NCBI GenBank assembly: GCA_023374045.1 | Contig: CM041782.1 | Span: forward strand, 185,770,925 to 185,834,924 | Source: Limonium bicolor | Taxonomy: Eukaryota; Streptophyta; Magnoliopsida; Caryophyllales; Plumbaginaceae | DNA: 64,000 bases | Direction of reading: 5' to 3' | Position numbers and translations under genes: made by a program | Shown here: positions 57,231 through 64,000 of the stretch, piece after piece | Layout of the letters: every line of letters starts with the position of its first letter | Numbering within the stretch: position 1 is the stretch's first letter | Notes under the pieces: generated by a model | Databases searched by the model: none | Seen by the model: the letters and a program-made list of their open reading frames with translations, nothing else | Told to the model about the DNA's origin: nothing

Positions 57231-58199
57231 TCATGAGCGGTGCAGGGAGAACTCCGGAGCGGACTTTGTCTTCAATCTTTGGTCCGGATCAAATGGGAAG
57301 GTGGCCTCCACACTTAGCGGGTGTACGTTGAGCTTCCACCCAACTTCATTAGTGCACGGGTGGGGGCCTTGATCCTTCAAATGAAGATCAAAGTTAATGG
57401 GCTCCTCCTCCTCAAATTCAAGGATGTAGACATCCTCGACCTCGGGGTGAGGCTCATAGGAAGAGCCGAGGTGGACATCAACTTCAGAGGGGGATGGCTC
57501 CTTGAAGTCGGTGGTGGTACTCTCCTCTGAGGAGTCAGAGGGAGACAGTGTCTCCTCCTTCTCAAAGTTGAGGATGTGAGCATCCTCGTAATCTTGATGG
57601 AGCACGGAAAAGGCGGGGAAATATTGGTAGCTGACTTCAGAGGGAGAAAGCTCCTTGAAGTCAGAGTGGAGACTCTCTTCTGATGAAGTGTCTTCATAGT
57701 CAAGCCGGGGGTGGAGTGGTGCTGGGCTTTCAGATTCGCACAGGGGAGGAGTTGGAGAGTAGCTCAAGTCCTCAGCAGGCTGTTCCACATCATGAACCGT
57801 TTCGCTCTCAAGTTGTAGCACAATCTGATTAATCTGAGCTTGAACATTCATGTTGAAGGTATCTTGCTTCATGGTAAAAGTATCTTGCATAGTCGAGTTA
57901 GGCTTGCAAGAAGAGATAAGATCAGACATGAGCTCCTCCAAACTGGGTGAATCAACCTCTACTGTGATCACAGGACAGTGAGCGCTTGCGTGGTCTCCTC
58001 CACACTCTTGGCACACAAGCCTCCGGTAGACAAATGAGTTGAGGTCCTCCATAAGAGCTCTCAATTCTGCCATTGTTGTTGGACATTGGGGGCTCTCATG
58101 GTATTCTCCACACCTCTGACATACATCCCATTGATTGTAGTTCTCTGCGCCATAGGAGTAACCGTACCAACCTCCTGCTTGATCGTAGTGACCATCCAT
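57231..58199 (-). CDS. Zinc-knuckle and acidic-repeat protein of element E
   Basis: This intact ORF of 322 codons begins MDGHYDQAGGWYGYSYGAENY, about 120 bp after the PBS. The frame extends upstream to 58394 into the LTR, but that part would include the PBS, so the ATG at 58199 is preferred. Two zinc knuckles of the form CX2CX3HX4C sit at residues 27-39 (CQRCGEYHESPQC) and 63-75 (CQECGGDHASAHC). The rest is rich in Glu, Asp, Ser and Pro, with a repeated pattern of SSEES ... DFKE.SPSEV ... ED..ILxFExEE about every 55-60 residues. It ends in LHRS. The knuckles suggest nucleic-acid binding of nucleocapsid type. There is no capsid domain, protease or RT. It may be a gag remnant helping packaging in trans, which is inference. 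Confidence 0.75.
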   Translation of the reverse strand: MDGHYDQAGGWYGYSYGAENYNQWDVCQRCGEYHESPQCPTTMAELRALMEDLNSFVYRRLVCQECGGDHASAHCPVITVEVDSPSLEELMSDLISSCKPNSTMQDTFTMKQDTFNMNVQAQINQIVLQLESETVHDVEQPAEDLSYSPTPPLCESESPAPLHPRLDYEDTSSEESLHSDFKELSPSEVSYQYFPAFSVLHQDYEDAHILNFEKEETLSPSDSSEESTTTDFKEPSPSEVDVHLGSSYEPHPEVEDVYILEFEEEEPINFDLHLKDQGPHPCTNEVGWKLNVHPLSVEATFPFDPDQRLKTKSAPEFSLHRS

Positions 58200-58316
58200 C
58201 AGAATTAAGTACCTAAAAAAAAGGAAACAAAAATTTATACACAAAATGGGCAAATAAATGAAATGAAAATCTGCACAAAAACTAAACAGATAATAAACCA
58301 GATAGTTGGACCGAAG

Positions 58317-58334
58317 TCCCCGGCAACGGCGCCA
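58317..58334 (-). promoter_or_regulatory. Element E primer-binding site
   Basis: The minus strand reads TGGCGCCGTTGCCGGGGA six bases after the 5' LTR. This PBS word is common in plant Tat/Athila-type elements; I have not verified the tRNA. Confidence 0.85.
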
Positions 58335-58340
58335 AAAACT

Positions 58341-59804
58341 TGTTGGGCAAAACAGTGGTGAAACTATCTTGCTAACTATGGGCAGTGAACCCAATCATTG
58401 TAGTACAACAAGGTCGTATCCACAGGGACTTCGTAACTATCTAGCTAATTATAAGCTTAGTAAATGTGCAAGAGGATATATACAAAAGTGCATAAATGTA
58501 AATTATGGGTTTTGGGTTTTTGGGTTGTAAATGGAGAAATAAAGAAAAGCAATAAACACTAAACTAACTATCTAGGATAGGTGTAGCCCGGGATGGATAT
58601 TTGCACCCGTCCTCCCCTTACTACCGATTGTCGAACCTCGAACTCATAGCTAAACCACGGGAACTTAATTAATTAGCAACCTAATCTAGGCCTACTAATC
58701 CTAACCAATTTAATCGAGACTTCTCATTCAGCTAAGCCCCGGGTCAATCGATAGCACTAAGCTCAAGTTCCACTAAGGTTGTAATGTAGTCTAATCTCAA
58801 AATTATCGAAATCAGAGTACACCGTTTTAGTCTCTAACAGTTTAGGATTCTATCTCTGAATACCATTTTGATAGAATCCCACAATAATGCTAAACTAATC
58901 GGTAGGCCAAACCAACCAATTTAACACATAGAAGACAAATTGAGCAAAACCCTTAACAAATCCCCAAATCATGAGCAACAAGTTTAGAAGTCATAAACAC
59001 TCAATAATCATCTTCATTAAGCTCAAAGACTAAAATAAAACATAAAAATAAGTTCATCCCAAGCTACAAGGAAACTACACAACCATTAAAGCACAAAAGA
59101 GAGAGAAGGGAGAAGAAATAGCCATGGGAGATTGAGGAAGAGCTTCAATGGAGGTGAGCCTTCTCCTTCTTCTCTTCTTCTTCTTCCTTCCCTTTCTTCT
59201 TCTTTCCCTCTTTTCTCTTGTTTTTCCGTCGTTTTTCTGTTCTGTGTCGAATACCCTCTCTCTCTCTTTTCTCCTTTTAAAATCTGTTTTTTTCGGGTGT
59301 GAACACGCACCTACCACTCGCCCTTAGCCTTCTTCTCCTTATCATCTCTCTCGAGCGTTTTCTAGACCGACCTTGCGACGGACTTGCAAGGTCGGTCGGA
59401 GTCAGTAGCGATTTTCGGGCGCGTTTTAAGTTCGAACGAACTTGCAAGGTCGGTCCTAAGGTCGGTCGATTCCAGTAGCTTGCAAAACGCAAATCTGGGC
59501 AAAATTTCGACCCGACCGACCTTGCGACCGGACTTGCAAGGTCGGTCGGAGTCAGTATAACTTCAAAACGCTGTATCTTCTTCGTTTTAACTCCGATTTT
59601 GGATCCGTTTGCGCCCACGCGTTCCTCTCTTCGTCTACTTTACTCCTAGCTATGTTACTCCTCCTGTTCAAACAATAAATGTTGAAAACACCAATGAAAC
59701 ATAAAACTAGAGGAAAACAAGCTAGAGTGGAGAAATGAGCATGAAAAGTGTTGATTAAACATATGAAATACACCCCTAAAACATGCTCATTTGGACACTC
59801 ATCA
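58341..59804 (-). repeat. Element E 5' LTR
   Basis: It is a near-copy of 53982-55448 with two block differences: a ~45-bp deletion near 59056 and a ~75-bp unrelated block near 59287-59363. Confidence 0.95.
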
Positions 59805-61298
59805 CTTGGTCAATGGTCAACTTTGACCATGATGATGCAGTGGTGATGCAGTGATGTTGCAACGATGTTGTCGGCATGACATAATGATGATGTAAGCGTC
59901 GAGGTGTCAAGAGTTGATTAGTTACACTTGGTCCAATCAAGAGAAGCCTTGTGTCATCTTCATTAATGACTAAACTCCCTTAGGTGTCACTTTATCATTC
60001 GACAACAGTTGGAACCAATGAGGGTGAAACACGTGTCCTAACCTTATTAATTATTCTTGTCCTTATATAATCATGAAGATGATAAGGCTTATCATCTTAA
60101 TAGTGAGGGGCGGCCACACATGGAGGGTGGAGATTAATCCAAGCAAAATATCTATGATCCAAGGGCTGTAAGTGAAGACATCTTTCTTAAGCTCATCACT
60201 ATTCACTATTCTTGTCTTATTCTCATTATTAGCCATGCCACTTGTCTCCTTCATTTAATATGGCTGGTTACACATGGATGGATGGGATTAGAGCTTGGAT
60301 AGGTGTCTCTCATCTAAGGGCTCCTTAAGGATAAGGCTTATCTCTTTAATCATTGCACTTAGTTAATGAAGTAAAATGAACTCTTTTTGGAGTCCACTCA
60401 CGCCATCTATAAGAGGGAGCTGGGTTCTGATTTCCTCGCCTTCTTCACACACCCTCACACCATGAGAATACCATAAAAGCTCATAGAACACAACACCCAC
60501 CATTAGAGAAGAGAATTCAAGCTAGAAATCAAGGAAAATCAAGATTTCAAGGAGGGAGAAGCAGCTTGTGACCTTGGCCGAATTGGTTGGTGGAAGAAAT
60601 TGATTCAATTAGCTAAGGAGCTTGTAAGGTCGTGGCTAAAATGGCAAGGAGAGTCCAGGTAACAACTATGCACACCATTTCTTTCTTTAAACCCTGATTT
60701 TGAGCTTTAACTCTTGTTAATGGTAACTTACGAACCACAGATGATATTGAGCTGCAATTTTGACAGTGTTCTTATATAGTTAATAATAGACTACGCTAAA
60801 AACTTCAGACAAAAATACCTTTGGGAAGTATGATAAATTCCAAGAAACTTTTAGAAAGGAAAAATGTGTTCTAACACTACATGAGTGATTTCGATGGGAT
60901 TTTGTTGCGTTTTGTGTGTTATTATACCTATATACACTCATAATAATTGATTATAGATGCTGGAAACTCGTGGTTAGATATAAAAATGCTAGGTTGAGGT
61001 GGAAGGGCTTAAATGATGCTTTAAGCCTTGAGACTTAGTTAAATAGGTTTCCGAGGTTAATTTGAGCTGACATTTTAAGGGTAGTCTTATATTGTCAATT
61101 TAGATCCATGTTCAAAAATTCAGGTCGAAAATCCTTTGGGAAGTTATTCGAATTATTAGGAAGTGATTTGGGTAAAAGGTGTGCTTTAAGCTTGTATAAG
61201 TGTAATTGTGTGTTGGTTATTGGATTTAATGGTTTATCTGGTCATTATAGTCCTAATATGACTTGTGGTTTAAGTTTTAAGAGATGGTGAAGTGTAAA
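59805..61298 (+). repeat. Element D 3' LTR, second piece
   Basis: It resumes at the second CTTGG and matches 48669-50182, including the predicted TATA box at about 60407-60414. Similarity stops at GAAGTGTAAA (61289-61298), where F begins. Confidence 0.9.
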
Positions 61299-64000
61299 TT
61301 TAATACCCCGGACTTAAAATGGTGATTAAATTACTCTAATGTGATTATTAAAGGCCTAATGGAGCCTAGAGAGTATTGGTAAAGAGAGTAAAACCAAAAG
61401 AAAAGAGGAAACGCTTGAAAAGCGAAAAACATTAAAACGCGCATTAAACGAGTGTAAGAGATATATGATCTCGTTAGGGTCCGAGATGGATTCCTAAGGC
61501 TTAGTTAGGCCAAATTACTATATAGGAATAATTCCCGAAGAAAACGGATCCAAATAATGGATTAAAAATACTAACGGAGTTTAAAAGCACGTTTTTCGAG
61601 AAAACCCGAAAACGTGACTTTAAGTGGTCAAATAGACCCGTAAAAATTATACTTGATTAAATAACTATAATTAAATATTAATGGAAGCTTAATAACCATT
61701 AAAAATAAAGAAACGAGAAAAATCTGGAAAACGGGCCCGGTTAGTGAATAGTGCCAAACCGGGTAAAATAATGAGCGTTTTATGTAAAAAGTCAAAAAAC
61801 GCCCTCATCTTGTATTCTGTGTGGGGCCGATTTATTTAGTATACACATACACATTTAATTAGCTTGTTAGCTTATTAAGTCACAAGATGACAAGGAAATA
61901 AAGCAACAAGTACAAATAGTAAAAGTGATAACCTACTCTCTCACCTCCTTTTCTCCTCCTGATTCACGATTTTTCCCCTCTGAGACAGAACCTTCTTCTC
62001 CCTCTGTATTACAATGGCGATTCCAATAGAGAGCAATCAACCCATCTTCATTCTCTCTTTTCTTGCTCGATACAACACCAAATCACACAAAATTTGTACT
62101 GTTGGATTCCTCTTGTTGAGAGCAACATTTTCCACCCTTCAAAAGCTAGAAACCCCCACCTTCATTCCCATGGCAATAGGCTCGTTTGAAGCCTGAAGGG
62201 GTGTTTTTGAGTCTCCTTGATCTCCTTAATACTCTAAGGTAAATATAAACTCAAGTCAACCATCTTCCTAGCTTATTCTTGCTAAATAAAAAAAAATGCC
62301 CACATTGAACTTGGCTTCATTTTCCAGCCGGTTTGCTCTTCAACAGAGGGGTGAGATTTTACTAGCCTTGCTATTCCAAAGGTGACACTCAAGAGAGCAA
62401 GGTAACTCCTTAGTGTTAAAGCCCTAAAATTAGTTCTTGAAATATTAGTTTGGTGAGGTACGTGAGAATTAAACTAGCTTGTTATGTGTGGTTGGGGATA
62501 TGATTGTAGACAGCAATCTATACCCTCTGTTTGGTGTGGAAACAGGAAGAGAAAGAGAGAACAAGAGAAGGAGGAAGAAGAGAAAAGAAAACAGAAAGAT
62601 AGTAAGGTAATGAGCTTACCTGAGATGGTTTTGTTCTCTGTAAACACATTTTTGAATGTGAATAATGACCTTGAATTAGTGTAGTTTTGATACTACAATA
62701 GTGTTTGTTGAATGAGGAAGTTTTAATGGGTTTGGGTGTGCAAAACAAACTTAGAAACTGAGTTGGAATTATGTGATAACAAAGGAGAATTTAATGTGCT
62801 GCTATAAGGATTTTTATGCTTATATAACAGGGATGTAAACTGAGTTTTGTGAGCTGTTGTAGTGTGGTGAGAATGCTTGGAAAGTAGGTAAGTTCTGTCA
62901 AAATATGTCTAGGGAACAATGGGCTTGAGTGTGTTAAGGCGTGGAGTTAGAATGGTAAGAAAGAAAGGATTGAAAACTGCATCAGAGACAAGAAGCTAGA
63001 AACTGTAACAGATAAAAAATTAGAGTGAAATGGGCTAAGTAACAGATGATTATATAAGGTGGATTAGGTTAGTTTTGAATGCCTAATTAATGTCAAAACA
63101 TGCTATAATATATGTAGGGAGAGTGGGGAAGAAATTGGCATAAGTTTGGAGTGGTAACATAATCAGAAACAAGGAGAAAACTCATTTCTGTAAGTGGTCC
63201 GGGTCTGTAAACAAGTACAGAACCCGGACCAGTGCTAAAACACGGCAGAAACCTATATCAGAGGAGTGGTCCGGGTTTACAAACCAGGACACAAACCTGG
63301 ACCACCCCTAAAACTCACCCGAGAGATTTATGAGTTATGGGTCCGGGTTTGTAAACTAGCATGTATACCCGGACTAGTCATAAACTACACCCGAGAGTGA
63401 CCAGAAGCATTGGTCCGGGTTTGTAAACCCGGACACAAACCCGGACCACCCCATTTTCATCACAGAAACCATTTTAAAGCCATTCTAAGGTAGGGGCTTG
63501 ATGGGTAATGGTAGTATAAATTAATTATGACTTAATTAGTGGTGTTTAAAGGTCATTAAGAGTGTAAACAAGTTTGAGAAGGGAATGAGAAAGTTGTGAG
63601 TTTAAGAGCACATGAACTAAACTAGGAATAACGGGATAACGGGGTTTAGTACGGGAGTATTAGTTTTACTTACCGTAACACCTTAATGTTAATATAAGCA
63701 TTTGAATGTTATCAGAGGATCGTGTGTGAACCGAGCATGGTGAGATGACACGGTAAAAGTAAAAACCCCGGTGAAAGGTATGATTTTCTCATACTCCGCG
63801 TGCTAACCGAGTTACGTTGATTTGTGTGTTTGCGTGCCGGCTTAATCAAGACTAAAGCATGAAAATAATCCCTTCTTTGATTATGTATGTCATGTTGTAT
63901 GATGAATGAGCTAACATACTTGTATGCAGGTGTGGTCTAACATAGAGTAAAGACCGACTCATAGTGAGTAACGTTTGGCTAGAGACCCATAGATCGGGTC
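61299..64000 (+). mobile_element. LTR-like element F, truncated by the window edge
   Basis: Similarity to D breaks exactly before TTTAATACCCCGGACTT, a start resembling other plant Gypsy LTRs (TGTAATACCCC). The true first base may be the TG at 61293. The sequence shows LTR-style leader DNA (CTCTCTCACCTCC at about 61933-61950) and a GGTCCGGGT array. No PBS is reached by 64000, so the LTR is at least 2.7 kb or internal sequence is unrecognised. Short ORFs such as 62014-62196 have no support. Confidence 0.6.
63196..63452. repeat. GGTCCGGGT / ACCCGGACC array in F
   Basis: About four units of 60-75 bp each contain GGTCCGGGTTTGTAAAC followed by CCCGGACCA or a variant. Each could form a hairpin. Linkers contain CCCGAGAG or CAGAAACC. 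Confidence 0.8.

Larger units (their letters stand above)
53982..59804 (-). mobile_element. Element E, non-autonomous LTR retrotransposon with a zinc-knuckle ORF
   Basis: LTRs are 53982-55448 and 58341-59804 (about 1.465 kb), with target duplication CTTGG at 53977-53981 and 59805-59809. It reads on the minus strand: PBS TGGCGCCGTTGCCGGGGA, a 322-aa ORF, about 1.7 kb of non-coding DNA, then the polypurine tract. There is no protease, RT or integrase. PBS, GTGTGGGGG tract and zinc-knuckle style point to the Tat/Athila side of Ty3/Gypsy (from memory of the families). Confidence 0.93.
754..61298 (+). mobile_element. Element D, short-internal non-autonomous LTR retrotransposon hosting A, E and a solo LTR
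   Basis: The two LTRs start TGTAATACCC at 754 and 53731. The 5' LTR is in pieces 754-937 and 48599-52999, and the 3' LTR in pieces 53731-53981 and 59805-61298. An iMet-type PBS (53003-53014) and a polypurine tract (about 53719-53730) bound an internal region of only about 0.73 kb with no coding capacity. Without its inserts the 5' LTR is about 3.0 kb, so D resembles a LARD. Its tail and PBS match the Tekay-like A and B, which suggests those relatives supplied proteins in trans (inference). The right end is cut by F, so D's own target duplication cannot be tested. Confidence 0.85.

Noticed and set aside
57321..57530. Plus-strand ORFs opposite the E zinc-knuckle gene
   Set aside because: They are shadows of the minus-strand acidic repeats with no independent motif.
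62014..62196. 60-aa ORF starting MAIPIESNQP as a host gene start
   Set aside because: It has no downstream coding continuation or domain. It lies in LTR-like leader sequence of F.

Overview
The window is repeat-rich plant nuclear DNA. The evidence is plant-type LTR retrotransposons with plant primer-binding sites (iMet-type TGGTATCAGAGC, Tat/Ogre-type TGGCGACTCTGCTGGGGA and TGGCGCCGTTGCCGGGGA), TG...CA ends with 5-bp target duplications, and a MITE. I found no host gene, rRNA, tRNA gene or CRISPR array, and the species cannot be told from this sequence. All positions and matches were read by eye.

The layout is a Russian doll of insertions. A fragment of a Tekay-like LTR (G, 254-753) is interrupted at 754 by element D (+). 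D's 5' LTR is split by element A (938-48598, + strand, TSD GGTCA). A's 3' LTR is split by element B (12586-44592, - strand, TSD GTTTT). B's 3' LTR is split by element C (15521-33226, + strand, TSD CCACC). A's 3' LTR also carries a 448-bp fold-back MITE (44868-45315). Back in D, the 5' LTR holds a solo LTR (50803-52384, TSD GGTGT). D's 3' LTR is split by element E (53982-59804, - strand, TSD CTTGG) and then ends at about 61298, where another LTR-like sequence (F) runs to the window edge. Uninterrupted sister LTR copies provide empty sites for A, B, C and the MITE.

Coding content is confined to the elements. B is a nearly complete Ty3/Gypsy chromovirus (Tekay/Del-like): gag, protease, RT-RNase H and integrase are recognisable, broken by stop codons but almost free of frameshifts, with most of the chromodomain deleted. 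Between its gag zinc knuckles and its protease lies an AlkB-family 2-oxoglutarate/Fe(II) dioxygenase domain. Three GT-AG introns in B join gag to the AlkB domain in one reading frame, so B appears to have encoded a Gag-AlkB fusion. A is a related element with an intron-bearing degenerate gag and almost no pol. C (Tat/Ogre-like), D and E have no pol and look non-autonomous. C carries a 2-kb minisatellite and E carries a 322-aa zinc-knuckle/acidic-repeat ORF.

The other recurring signal is at the 3' ends. In A, B, D and E the polypurine tract is preceded by a short hairpin whose stem sequence differs between elements while pairing is kept, and A, B and E carry extra upstream copies of this hairpin-polypurine module. 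C has its own 20-bp hairpin abutting its polypurine tract.
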